Source: a virus | IMG/VR virus record: IMGVR_UViG_3300042473_000468 | Span: 1-51,428 of that record | Direction: 5' to 3' (one strand) | Length of the DNA stretch: 51,428 nt | Shown: piece after piece, positions 1 to 8,984 of the stretch | How the letters are laid out: every line of letters begins with the position of its first letter | Position numbering within the stretch: position 1 is the stretch's first letter | Program-made: the position numbers and the translations under genes | The notes under the pieces: generated by a model | Seen by the model: the letters and a program-made list of their open reading frames with translations, nothing else | What the model was told of the DNA's origin: nothing | Databases searched by the model: none

Positions 1-51
1 ACTATGTCAAGTTGGCTCGAATGTTCAGAAAAAATCAATGGACAACGATAA
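1..51 (+). CDS. 3' end of an upstream gene (partial)
   Basis: Frame 1 is open from the window edge to a TAA at 49-51 and encodes only about 16 residues. The stop forms a TAATG overlap with the ATG at 51, the same junction type used by many genes in this operon. That junction is the only support. No function can be read from so short a tail. Confidence 0.35.
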   Translation, partial: TMSSWLECSEKINGQR

Positions 52-857
52 TGACCAGAGGAATATTATTATTTGCAATTGATACTGAAACAAAATCATA
101 TACCACAATGGCAAAATATTGTGCACAAAAAATAAAAGAACATTTAAATTTGCCAGTTGCATTAGTAACCGATAAAGATATCAAAGACTCAATCTTTGAT
201 CATGTGATTAATATCAAGTCAGAAACTCCTCAATCTCGTGTTCAACAATCTACGGGTATAAAAGAACAATGGAATAATTTTGAAAGATATCAGGCATATA
301 ACTTAAGTCCGTTTGATCAAACCATTTTAATTGATACTGATTACATATGTCATAGTAACAAACTACTAAAATTGTTTGATATTAATCAATCATTTTTGTG
401 TCATAAACGAAGAATATATCTAGGTAGTCAAATCTATTCTGAGATAGAATATTTTGGAAAAGAATTAGAAATGTTCTGGGCAACGGTTATATATTTTGAT
501 AAAAGTAATGAGTCAAAATGTGTATTTGATATGATGAAAATGATTCAGAAAAATTATGATCATTACAGTAAGTTATATCGTTTTAGATCAAATCCATTTC
601 GTAATGATTTCGCATTAAGTATTGCGTTAAATACTGTATATGGGCATGCTATTCCAATCACTGTAGAAATTCCGTGGAGTTTAATAAATGTAGAATTCAA
701 TACACAAGTATTACTGAAAAGTTCACATAGTTGGGAATTAAAATTTAATAAACGAGTAAACAATAAAGTTGCTGACTACAGAATCACTACATATAATCAA
801 GACTTGCATATTTTAAATAAAGATTCTTTGTTTTCTGTTATTGAGAATGATAAATGA
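51..857 (+). CDS. glycosyltransferase-like protein (GT-A fold, DxD)
   Basis: A 268-residue protein. The ATG at 51 is chosen because it overlaps the preceding stop (TAATG); the frame also has an upstream ATG at 21. An N-terminal LLFAIDTET strand is followed near residues 92-99 by ILIDTDYI, which looks like the metal- and sugar-nucleotide-binding DxD of GT-A glycosyltransferases. Conserved aromatic and His residues follow. The gene is ATGA-coupled to a second protein of similar layout. I infer transfer of a sugar, possibly onto phage DNA, a phage protein or a host surface glycan; the acceptor cannot be told from sequence. The family is assigned from fold pattern only. Confidence 0.5.
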   Translation: MTRGILLFAIDTETKSYTTMAKYCAQKIKEHLNLPVALVTDKDIKDSIFDHVINIKSETPQSRVQQSTGIKEQWNNFERYQAYNLSPFDQTILIDTDYICHSNKLLKLFDINQSFLCHKRRIYLGSQIYSEIEYFGKELEMFWATVIYFDKSNESKCVFDMMKMIQKNYDHYSKLYRFRSNPFRNDFALSIALNTVYGHAIPITVEIPWSLINVEFNTQVLLKSSHSWELKFNKRVNNKVADYRITTYNQDLHILNKDSLFSVIENDK

Positions 858-1621
858 CACAGGGATATATCATTCAAGCAATTAATACCGACACTGTAGA
901 CTATCAAACATGTGCTCAAGTATTGGTTAAATCATTAAGGGCGGTGGGTGATATAAGACCTGTTACGATATTGACTGATATATCTAATGATAAAGTTAGT
1001 AGTGCAACATATGGACCATATGCAGATGATTGGCAAGTATATGAACAATCTCCATATGATGAAACGTTCAAATTAGAAGCAGATATGATAGTTACCAGAT
1101 CATTGGATAGTTGGTGGAATTCAATGAAAAATCGTGATTTGCATATTGCAACTGGATGTAGAGATTACAAACAACATGTATCTAAATCTAGGTATTATCG
1201 TCAAGTATTTGATAAAAATAATTTACCAGATGTATATAATGGAATAACTTATTTTAAAAAATCATTATTGTCAAAACAATTCTTTGACATTGTAAAACTA
1301 ATATTTGAAAATTGGCAAGAAATAAATAATAATTTATCATATTCAAGTGAGTTGACCTATGGAGATACTGATACAGTATATGCAATAGCGGCTAATATTA
1401 TTGGTATAGAACAATGTACAATACCTAACAGTTCAATTCAATTTGTTCATATGAAACAGAGAATACACAATGGGTTAATGGATGATTGGACTAAAGAAAT
1501 GATTTGGGAATTAATTGACTCGGACTTTAGAATAAACACTATTAGTCAATTATACCCAGTACATTATCATATTAAATCATTAGCATCAGATTTGGAATTG
1601 GCATATGACATCAAAATATAA
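854..1621 (+). CDS. glycosyltransferase-like protein, second copy
   Basis: A 255-residue protein starting at the ATGA junction with the previous gene. The N-terminus (IIQAINTDTVDYQTCA) and the KLEADMIVTRSLD segment at residues 73-85 match the layout of the upstream gene, with Glu-Ala-Asp in place of a perfect DxD. It is therefore probably a diverged paralogue of the same GT-A type. The C-terminus holds several His and Trp residues (VHMKQRIHNGLMDDW), as common in GT8-like enzymes. Substrate unknown. It overlaps the next gene by 17 bases, so the three are probably translated together. Confidence 0.45.
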   Translation: MTQGYIIQAINTDTVDYQTCAQVLVKSLRAVGDIRPVTILTDISNDKVSSATYGPYADDWQVYEQSPYDETFKLEADMIVTRSLDSWWNSMKNRDLHIATGCRDYKQHVSKSRYYRQVFDKNNLPDVYNGITYFKKSLLSKQFFDIVKLIFENWQEINNNLSYSSELTYGDTDTVYAIAANIIGIEQCTIPNSSIQFVHMKQRIHNGLMDDWTKEMIWELIDSDFRINTISQLYPVHYHIKSLASDLELAYDIKI

Positions 1622-1901
1622 ATTATATTATAATAAACAAGATGGAACACCAAAATACTACAGTATGGAAGATTTGGATGAAGATTACATTGATGTAGAT
1701 CAAAAAACTTTCGAGGCTAGTAGATATGACATCAAAGTAGTAGATGGTAAAATAAAGTCTTTATATGAGAATAGTATTTCCAAATATCAATTGATAACTG
1801 AGTCAACTGATACCTGTATAATGTGTGATTATGATGATATATCCATAATAGTGAATAATAGTTTATCATACAAATTATGGGACTACAAATTCACTAACTA
1901 A
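1605..1901 (+). CDS. hypothetical protein, 98 aa
   Basis: A small acidic, tyrosine-rich protein whose ATG lies 17 bases inside the upstream glycosyltransferase-like gene. No family recognised. The motif TSKYKLYYNKQDGTPKYYSMED and the repeated YDI segments suggest a small beta-rich fold. Its place between glycosyltransferase-like genes suggests a role in the same modification, but that is only context. Confidence 0.5.
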   Translation: MTSKYKLYYNKQDGTPKYYSMEDLDEDYIDVDQKTFEASRYDIKVVDGKIKSLYENSISKYQLITESTDTCIMCDYDDISIIVNNSLSYKLWDYKFTN

Positions 1902-1906
1902 ATATT
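1898..1906 (+). promoter_or_regulatory. late-promoter-like motif CTAAATATT
   Basis: CTAAATATT ends four bases before the ATG at 1911. CTAAATA/TATAAATA is the -10 element of T4-like late promoters. If used, the transcript would have almost no 5' leader. Confidence 0.4.
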
Positions 1907-1910
1907 CAGT

Positions 1911-2855
1911 ATGAATACTGAAAAAATTATAGAATATGTAGATGTTGCTGACTTAGATTGTATATATCTAAGTTATGATGAGCCGCAGAAAGAGCAATTT
2001 TGGGTAAAAATAAAGAACATGATACCATGGGCAAAACGAGTAGATGGCGTTTATGGTAGTGATGCTGCACATAAGGCTGCAGCCGAATTATCAGATACCG
2101 AGAGATTCATTCTAATAGATGGCGATAATATGCCAGATTCTAAATTTTTTGATTTAACATTAGAGATTACAGAACAAAACAAAAACGCTCAATTTCGTTG
2201 GAGAGCCAAGAATCATGTAAATGGATTGTACTACGGTAATGGTGGTATGAGTAGTTGGACAAGAACATTTGTTAATAGCATGAAAACTCACGAGAATACT
2301 GATGGTACAGATCAGACTAATATTGAGTTTTGTTTTGATCCACTTTATTGGCCAATGCATGATTGCTACAGTACTACTTATATCAATCATACTGCAAAAC
2401 AGGCATGGAGAGCGGGATTCAGAGAAGGTGTTAAGATGTGTACTAGACAGGGAGTAATACCATCTAGTAAACAAGAATTTTTAAAATGGGTATGGCCTAG
2501 TAACTTACGAAATTTAAGCATATGGCATACCATTGGACGTGATGTAGATAATGGTTTTTGGGCAATACATGGGGCCAGATGTGGCACACATTATCTTATG
2601 TTACAAGATTCATGGGATCATACTGACGTAAGAGATTTTAATAAGTTAGATGAGCTATGGGAAATACATAAAAATGATGGACCAGCGGAGTGTGTTGAAA
2701 TTGGTAAGCAATTAAACACACATTTGGGAACTAACATTGTAGAGTTTGATGAACAACAAAGTTTATTTTTCAAAGAATATATCAGTAAAAATTGGCACAA
2801 TATTGGTCCAATGATTACTGAAATGTCAGTAATTAGATCACAAGAAGGATGGTAA
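1911..2855 (+). CDS. glycosyltransferase-like protein related to the repeat protein at 15.4-18.3 kb
   Basis: A 314-residue protein. Residues 44-75 read VDGVYGSDAAHKAAAELS then RFILIDGDNMPD, a GT-A-like strand ending in DGD. The C-terminal half has AWRAGFREGVKM and a Trp/Gly-rich stretch (DNGFWAIHGARCGTHY). The same order of motifs recurs, in degenerate form, in the last 230 residues of the 949-residue protein encoded at 15410-18259. So the two ends of this operon share a domain. I infer a sugar-transfer or sugar-binding role; the DGD site is intact here but not in the larger relative. The start sits just after a late-promoter-like motif. Confidence 0.5.
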   Translation: MNTEKIIEYVDVADLDCIYLSYDEPQKEQFWVKIKNMIPWAKRVDGVYGSDAAHKAAAELSDTERFILIDGDNMPDSKFFDLTLEITEQNKNAQFRWRAKNHVNGLYYGNGGMSSWTRTFVNSMKTHENTDGTDQTNIEFCFDPLYWPMHDCYSTTYINHTAKQAWRAGFREGVKMCTRQGVIPSSKQEFLKWVWPSNLRNLSIWHTIGRDVDNGFWAIHGARCGTHYLMLQDSWDHTDVRDFNKLDELWEIHKNDGPAECVEIGKQLNTHLGTNIVEFDEQQSLFFKEYISKNWHNIGPMITEMSVIRSQEGW

Positions 2856-4273
2856 TGACTGATAAACAACCTATTAAATATGATAGAACCATTATAGAAA
2901 TTAAAAATAAAAGAGATATTATCAATCAAGTAAGTCCTACTTTTTGTTCGGCAAAATGGGTTCAAAGTACGATATTATTATATAATGGAGAAACACACAG
3001 TTGTCATCATCCAAGTCGTCATAAAATACAACTCAGTGACATTAAAGATAATCCAACTGGTATTCATAATACTCAAGTTAAACTTAAAGCTAGACAAGAA
3101 ATGTTAGATGGTATACAGACCAAAGAATGTGATTACTGTTGGAACATTGAAAATTTAGATAATAATTATATTAGTGATAGAATTTATAAATCAAGTTATT
3201 CTTGGGCCTGGCCTCATTTAGAAGAAATAAAGAAAAGCGGAATTGGAAAAAATATTGATCCTACATATATGGAAGTTGCATTTGAAAACACCTGTAATTT
3301 TAAATGCTTATATTGTAGTCCAGAAAGTAGTTCTAGATGGCAAGAAGAAGTTAGTCATCATGGTCCAATTTCAGTAACTGGATATAAACTTCATGACGTT
3401 GTTTGGCTTAAACAAAAAGGAAAATTGCCAATACATAGAGACAGTCCAAATCCATATATTGATGCATTTTGGGAATGGTGGCCAACTCTTTATCCTAAAC
3501 TTCATACATTTAGAATTACTGGTGGTGAACCATTACTTAGCAAACATACATGGGCTGTATTGGAATACATAAAAGAAAATCCAAGATCGGATCTGACACT
3601 GGCAATCAATACTAATATGAATGTTCCTGTTAATTTAATCAAAAAATTAATAGAATATATACAGATAATTGCCCCTCAAATTAAAGATTTTGATGTATAT
3701 ACTAGTATTGAAAGTACTGACAGTCAGGCAGAATATGCTCGTAGTGGAATGGTATACAATCAATTCAAAGACAATTGTGAATATTTTTTAAAAAACACAC
3801 CAAATAATTCTAGACTTCATATTATGACTACGGTTAATCTTATGAGTGCTCCAACATTTATTAATTTTTTAGAATTAATTCAAACATGGAGAGAAAAATA
3901 TTTTCTTAATCGGCATGATTTTAGAGTCAGAACTATGATCAGTTATTTACGTTGGCCTCAGTTTTTAAGTTTAAATTTATTATCTTTAAAAGATAAACAA
4001 AATTTTGCTAAAGAATGGATAAGTTTTGTTGAAGATTTTGTAATTACAGAAGAATATGAAAGTTTTCATACGTTTTATGTTGAAGAGTTAGATCAGATAA
4101 AAAGATTATGTGACTATATGATTACTTCTAAACCAGAAAGTCAGACTCATTATGATGATTTTCGTAGTTTTATCAATACGTGTGATCAGCGCAGAAATAC
4201 AAGTTTTATTAAAACTTTCCCTACATTGGAATATATGATGAACTCAAATTATTATGGGCAAACTAGTGAATAA
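2855..4273 (+). CDS. radical SAM protein with N-terminal twitch domain (copy 1)
   Basis: A 472-residue protein. The ATG at 2855 (TAATG overlap, AAGGA five bases upstream) is preferred over the ATG at 2849. The N-terminal 110 residues carry the twitch pattern FC..., SCHHP, ECDYCWN, expected to bind an auxiliary iron-sulfur cluster. The radical SAM core follows with CNFKCLYC at about residues 147-154 (the SAM-binding 4Fe-4S cluster) and RITGGEPLLSKH. Such enzymes cleave SAM to a 5'-deoxyadenosyl radical; twitch-type members usually act on peptides or small metabolites. The substrate is unknown. It is most similar to the next gene and is the first of eight radical SAM genes in one operon. Confidence 0.85.
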   Translation: MTDKQPIKYDRTIIEIKNKRDIINQVSPTFCSAKWVQSTILLYNGETHSCHHPSRHKIQLSDIKDNPTGIHNTQVKLKARQEMLDGIQTKECDYCWNIENLDNNYISDRIYKSSYSWAWPHLEEIKKSGIGKNIDPTYMEVAFENTCNFKCLYCSPESSSRWQEEVSHHGPISVTGYKLHDVVWLKQKGKLPIHRDSPNPYIDAFWEWWPTLYPKLHTFRITGGEPLLSKHTWAVLEYIKENPRSDLTLAINTNMNVPVNLIKKLIEYIQIIAPQIKDFDVYTSIESTDSQAEYARSGMVYNQFKDNCEYFLKNTPNNSRLHIMTTVNLMSAPTFINFLELIQTWREKYFLNRHDFRVRTMISYLRWPQFLSLNLLSLKDKQNFAKEWISFVEDFVITEEYESFHTFYVEELDQIKRLCDYMITSKPESQTHYDDFRSFINTCDQRRNTSFIKTFPTLEYMMNSNYYGQTSE

Positions 4274-5666
4274 ATCTAAAATTATTAATATTATTCCAAG
4301 AAAAAATATTCAGGCTAGTAGTGATATAAAAAGCTATGATCAGGCAAATGAAATTAGTCCGACTTTTTGTGCTGCAAAATGGTACATGACTACTATACAT
4401 TTGGCTCATGGTGAAACTCATAGTTGTTATCATCCATGGACTCACAAAATTCCACTTGAAGAATTAAAAAAAGATTCTGGTGCTATTCATAATACTGAAT
4501 ATAAAAAGAGTCAACGAAAATTGATGTTAAATGGAGAAAGACCTAAAGAATGTCAATACTGCTGGAACATGGAAGATTTGGGTCACATCAGTGACAGAAT
4601 TATCAGAAACGATGAGAAATGGACCAAGTATGATTTAGCAGATTTTAAAAATATGACAGGTGATGAAAATGTTTATCCTAGACACGTTGAACTTAGTTTT
4701 TCTACTACCTGCAATTTAAAATGTAGTTACTGTAATCCAGGAGTTAGTTCTAAGTGGTTAGAAGAAATTCAGAAGTATGGAGGATATAATACTAGTACAA
4801 AATTTAATAATTTTGGTCTAAAAGGACAAGCATTACCATATATCAAAGAGTCAGATGACAATCCGTATATTGACGCTTTTTGGGATTACTTACCTAAAAT
4901 GTATCCTCATGTTAAAGTTCTCAGAGTGACTGGCGGCGAGCCGCTAATGAGTAAGCATACTTTTAAATTACTTGACTATGTTAAAACTCATGAAAATAAA
5001 AATTTAGAAATGGTTGTCAACAGTAATTTATGTGTACCTGATTCACTCATTGATAAGATTTTAGAAGCGGCAATTGAGATAGAAAATGCTAATGTTATTC
5101 AAAATTTTAAATTATTTCTTAGTATTGATGCTACTGGTAAACAAGCAGAATATGGAAGAGATGGACTTGATTGGGAACAATTTAAAAGAAATGTTTACAA
5201 GTACTTAAACACTGTTGACAACTGTAGAATAGGTTTCACAGTAACTTTCAATATATTTTCAGTGCCTGATTTTCCTAATTTAATTAAATTTTTTCATGAG
5301 TTACGAAAAGAATTTCATCCTCAGGGCAAAATAGTTACATATGATAATCCATATCTGAGATATCCTCCACATCAATGTATTAACATACTTCCTAATGAGT
5401 TTGTAAAATATTTGAAAGAAACTGAATTATATATGGAACAACATAAAAATGTACCTTTCGGATTCACACAACTTGAAATAGATAAAGTTAAAAGATTGCA
5501 AGCATTTATGTTACATAAAGATGCATTGATAGATGATCAATTGAATATATATAGAAAAGATTTTGTTATTTTCGTAGACGAACATGATCGTCGTCGAGAT
5601 ACTAATTTTTTAAAAACATTTCCAGAGTATGAAGAATTTTATAAACTATGTCAAGGACTAACATGA
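4254..5666 (+). CDS. radical SAM protein with N-terminal twitch domain (copy 2)
   Basis: A 470-residue paralogue of the preceding gene, which it overlaps by 20 bases. It shares SPTFCAAKWYMTTIHLAHGETHSC and KECQYCWNMED in the twitch part, CNLKCSYC at about 153-160, RVTGGEPLMSKH, and the closing RRRDTNFLKTFP motif also seen in copy 1. The two form a distinct subgroup: the first twitch segment is followed by SC(H/Y)HP rather than the PCC of later copies. Clear tandem duplication, well diverged, with both active sites intact. Substrate not known. Confidence 0.85.
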   Translation: MGKLVNKSKIINIIPRKNIQASSDIKSYDQANEISPTFCAAKWYMTTIHLAHGETHSCYHPWTHKIPLEELKKDSGAIHNTEYKKSQRKLMLNGERPKECQYCWNMEDLGHISDRIIRNDEKWTKYDLADFKNMTGDENVYPRHVELSFSTTCNLKCSYCNPGVSSKWLEEIQKYGGYNTSTKFNNFGLKGQALPYIKESDDNPYIDAFWDYLPKMYPHVKVLRVTGGEPLMSKHTFKLLDYVKTHENKNLEMVVNSNLCVPDSLIDKILEAAIEIENANVIQNFKLFLSIDATGKQAEYGRDGLDWEQFKRNVYKYLNTVDNCRIGFTVTFNIFSVPDFPNLIKFFHELRKEFHPQGKIVTYDNPYLRYPPHQCINILPNEFVKYLKETELYMEQHKNVPFGFTQLEIDKVKRLQAFMLHKDALIDDQLNIYRKDFVIFVDEHDRRRDTNFLKTFPEYEEFYKLCQGLT

Positions 5667-6745
5667 AAGTTAAGTTAACATTAAGAAATCCATTAAATGA
5701 GTCAGAAACTCATGATGTATATATTATACCAAAAGATGCCCCAATTGGTAAAAAATGGATCGAAAAACTAACACACTGTCTGACAGAGAATCTTAAACTA
5801 GAGAAAAATTATTGTTGGGTAGGTTGGCCAGATGGATCTCGTGATTTAAAATATTTGACGAACAATCTTATGAAATTTATTAATGTGATTAATAATTATA
5901 ATGACAGTCCAAAATGTCTATGGACAGAAAAATATATTATAACAGAAGTATTCAATGAGTCAAATGTTATGACATCGGATTTTCAAGTGAATCATGATTT
6001 GTTTAATAAATTACATCATCATTTTGAAATACTTCAGGGTCAAGTTTGGAATATCAGTGATTGGTTTATAAATGCCGATAATGAAACTAGATATGCTATC
6101 AGACAATTAAACAATCATTGTCATGAAATGGAAATTTTAATCAAGCAGATTCGAGCAAAGAATGTATACCCAGATGGAATTAATCCATCAGCTATTATAG
6201 CATTTATAAATGGCCCAAGAGAATTGTTAGAGCCTGAAGATCATGATCATTTTACTCTTCAACGTGGCGCTGGTAGAGTGTTTCTAGGTTATTGTCAAAT
6301 TGGAAAGATTCATTGGGAAGCATATGTAGATGGAGATCAAGATATTCACGATTCTGGTATCAGTGGTTTACGATATGTTAGTGGGGAAATAACTATAGAT
6401 TTTGGTGCCGGAACTGATAATAGACTTCATCATCAAAATAATATTGACAAATATGCTAAATGGCTAGAATTGAATGGACTTTCAATCGACGATAAATATT
6501 TGGCTCATGGGTGGTTACATGTAGCAACGGTTGATTTAACTCCATATACGAACATGTCTCCTCTGGAAATTGAACAATATCTTAGTAAATATTTGGATAT
6601 TTTTAAAATATCAGTGATTGATGATAATGATGTTACTATAATTGAATCAATATATGATTATCATTGGAACAAAGTTGATTTTGAATCTTCACAGAAATCA
6701 GAATTATTCGAAACTTTTAAATCATTTTGTAAAAACACGGATTAA
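5663..6745 (+). CDS. conserved-looking hypothetical protein inside the radical SAM operon
   Basis: A 360-residue protein. The ATG at 5663 overlaps the previous stop (ATGA), so it is preferred over the ATG at 5648. It has no Cys-rich radical SAM motif. Features seen: WVGWPDGSRDLKYL near the start; a His/Glu-rich helical middle (LFNKLHHHFEILQGQVW, LNNHCHEMEILIKQIRA); and a later beta-rich part with INGPRELL, YCQIGKIHWEAYVDGD and GEITIDFGAGTD. I recognise no family. Being the only non-enzyme-like gene among eight radical SAM genes, it could be a partner, carrier or substrate of the array; that is inference from position. Confidence 0.6.
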   Translation: MKVKLTLRNPLNESETHDVYIIPKDAPIGKKWIEKLTHCLTENLKLEKNYCWVGWPDGSRDLKYLTNNLMKFINVINNYNDSPKCLWTEKYIITEVFNESNVMTSDFQVNHDLFNKLHHHFEILQGQVWNISDWFINADNETRYAIRQLNNHCHEMEILIKQIRAKNVYPDGINPSAIIAFINGPRELLEPEDHDHFTLQRGAGRVFLGYCQIGKIHWEAYVDGDQDIHDSGISGLRYVSGEITIDFGAGTDNRLHHQNNIDKYAKWLELNGLSIDDKYLAHGWLHVATVDLTPYTNMSPLEIEQYLSKYLDIFKISVIDDNDVTIIESIYDYHWNKVDFESSQKSELFETFKSFCKNTD

Positions 6746-6750
6746 TATAA

Positions 6751-7722
6751 ATGAAAGTAATCAAGATAGAAAGACAATTGGATTCAGTAAACAGAAAAAC
6801 ATTTTTTATATGTTGGACTCTGCATGATTTTTGTAATTATAGATGTAGTTATTGTCCACCAGGACTCAATGGTGGTAATAGACGACATATTACATTTGAA
6901 CATGTAAAAAAGTTATATACTAATTTAAAAAGTAAATTGAGTTCAGATACTAAAATAATTATTGCCTTTAGTGGTGGTGAACCAACATTACATCCAGAAT
7001 TCATAGAGATAGTTAAATATCTCAGAGAGAATGGATGTGAAGTAACTATGACTAGTAATAGTGGTCGTGGTTTAGAATGGTGGAAAGAAATAGAACCATA
7101 TCTTACTCATATGGTATTCAGTTATCATCCAGAATTTACTAAATTTGACAAGTTCTATGAAAAAGTTGAGTATCTAAGCCAACACTGTTGGATCAATGTT
7201 GATATCATGATGGATCCAGATCATTGGGACGAACTAATAGGATATGCAAATGAATTTAAAAAACTCAAGAGAAATGTAGGTGTAATTCATCTTCCAATTC
7301 AACAAAATTTTGGAACTACTAATGAAGGTCTACTATATTCTTATACTGAAGAGCAAAGACAATTTTTAGCAAATCCTCCTAATTTTTATGGATCTCATGA
7401 TATACCAAAACATAAACTAGCTCAAAGTGGTGGAAAAATTGGGCGTGGGCCAGCTACTGTAACATATGATGATCAAACAACTGAAAGACTTGATTATAAG
7501 ACTCTTATCGCTAAAGATTTAAATAAATTTAATGGTCTGACATGTAATATTGGCTTGGAAGGATTAATATTAGAATTTGAAGATGTTTATAGAGGTTACT
7601 GTCATGTGGGTGGTAAAATAGCAAATCTATTAGATGATGATTTTGATCTTCCTATTGATCCAGTGATTTGCAATAAGGAAAGATGTGCTTGTTCAGTTGA
7701 TATAGAAGTGAGTAAGTATTAA
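6751..7722 (+). CDS. radical SAM protein with C-terminal SPASM/twitch-like cysteines
   Basis: A 323-residue protein. CNYRCSYC begins at residue 28, so the core starts at the N-terminus with no upstream twitch domain. GGEPTLHPEF and a TSNSGRG strand follow. The C-terminus has GLTCNIGLEG, YRGYCHVGG and PVICNKERCACSVD, a cysteine pattern typical of SPASM/twitch auxiliary-cluster domains. This domain order is the reverse of its neighbours, so it belongs to a different radical SAM subfamily, closer to classical peptide-modifying or small-molecule enzymes. Substrate unknown. The gene ends in a TAATG overlap with the next one. Confidence 0.85.
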   Translation: MKVIKIERQLDSVNRKTFFICWTLHDFCNYRCSYCPPGLNGGNRRHITFEHVKKLYTNLKSKLSSDTKIIIAFSGGEPTLHPEFIEIVKYLRENGCEVTMTSNSGRGLEWWKEIEPYLTHMVFSYHPEFTKFDKFYEKVEYLSQHCWINVDIMMDPDHWDELIGYANEFKKLKRNVGVIHLPIQQNFGTTNEGLLYSYTEEQRQFLANPPNFYGSHDIPKHKLAQSGGKIGRGPATVTYDDQTTERLDYKTLIAKDLNKFNGLTCNIGLEGLILEFEDVYRGYCHVGGKIANLLDDDFDLPIDPVICNKERCACSVDIEVSKY

Positions 7723-8984
7723 TGAATTCTTCATTTTGTCCCAATCCATTTATATATCTGACTAATAGCACCGACAGTAAAATTAAATATTGTTGTCTGA
7801 TCAATGACGGAATAAAAGACAATGATGGAAAATTGTTCAGTAGTGACAGTGCAAATATGACTGAAGTATGGAACTGTAATGAACTTAACAATGTTCGTAA
7901 AAAAATGATCAATGATGTAAAATTACCACAGTGTCAAGTCTGTTATAAAGCGGAAGACAAGGGTGGTAGTAGTCTGAGATTGGATCTATTGTCATATTGG
8001 TATAATGGTCCAAAAAGACCAGAATTTCAGAAAATGTATGATGAATATCTCAGTGAAACAACCATGACTGGACCAGTCAGTGTTGAAGTTAGAACCGGTA
8101 GCATATGTAATCTAAAATGTCGTATGTGTTACCCATCATGTAGTATACTTATTGAAAAAGAGTATAACAAAATACAAAAAACTGAACCAGGATGGCATAA
8201 ATTAAGTTTTGGCTCAGGCAGTAGTACTGTAATACATGACAAGTATTTTTTAGAAACTATTAAAAATTTTGAAAACATTGAAGTATTAAGATTCAGTGGA
8301 GGAGAACCATTTTTAAATGAATCAACTAATCACTTGATATCCGAAGCAGCAAAATCTGGCCATAGTAAACATATTGATCTGTATGTCAATACTAATTTTA
8401 CTAAAATCACTGTACAATTGTTAGAAGATTTAAGTACATTTAAAACCGTTAACATTGATATTAGTTTAGATGGATATAAACAAGTTCATGAATATATTAG
8501 AAGTGGATTATCTTGGACTACTATTGAGGAAAATTTAATTAAATTACGTCCATATTTAAATGAAAATTTTTACTTGACCACTAATACTACTGTTCAAAAT
8601 CTAAATGTGTTATATTTAAAAGAAATTCTAGAATGGACTATATCTGAATTAAATATTACTCCAGTACTCTGTATGCTTAGTAATCCAAAATTTTTAGCAG
8701 TTAATAATATGCCAGATGAAATGAAAATTGAGGCTCTCAAACGGTTGAATGAATTGATGAACAGTGATTTGGTTAATAACTTTAAAAATAGTCATTGGCT
8801 CAAGGGCCGATTGACCAATATTATTGAGACTATTAATCTTAGTTCAGATGTTAATACATTTCAAGAATTTTTGTATTTTACCAAAGTTACTGATAAAGAA
8901 AGAAATCAAGATTTTCGTGTCAATATACCGGAAGTTGCCGAATATTATTTAAATTATTATAATCAAGAAGATATCAATGTCTAA
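7722..8984 (+). CDS. radical SAM protein with N-terminal twitch domain (copy 3)
   Basis: A 420-residue protein. The twitch domain shows FCPNPFIYL, KYCCLIND and LPQCQVCYKAED; the core shows CNLKCRMC at about 129-136 and RFSGGEPFLNES, then NTNFTK and ISLDGYKQVHEYIR strands. The pattern FC.xPFI ... CC ... CxxC is shared with copies at 8977, 11168 and 12417, so these four form one subgroup. Start by TAATG junction. It overlaps the next gene by 8 bases. All cluster-binding cysteines are present, so the enzyme should be active. Substrate unknown. Confidence 0.85.
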   Translation: MNSSFCPNPFIYLTNSTDSKIKYCCLINDGIKDNDGKLFSSDSANMTEVWNCNELNNVRKKMINDVKLPQCQVCYKAEDKGGSSLRLDLLSYWYNGPKRPEFQKMYDEYLSETTMTGPVSVEVRTGSICNLKCRMCYPSCSILIEKEYNKIQKTEPGWHKLSFGSGSSTVIHDKYFLETIKNFENIEVLRFSGGEPFLNESTNHLISEAAKSGHSKHIDLYVNTNFTKITVQLLEDLSTFKTVNIDISLDGYKQVHEYIRSGLSWTTIEENLIKLRPYLNENFYLTTNTTVQNLNVLYLKEILEWTISELNITPVLCMLSNPKFLAVNNMPDEMKIEALKRLNELMNSDLVNNFKNSHWLKGRLTNIIETINLSSDVNTFQEFLYFTKVTDKERNQDFRVNIPEVAEYYLNYYNQEDINV

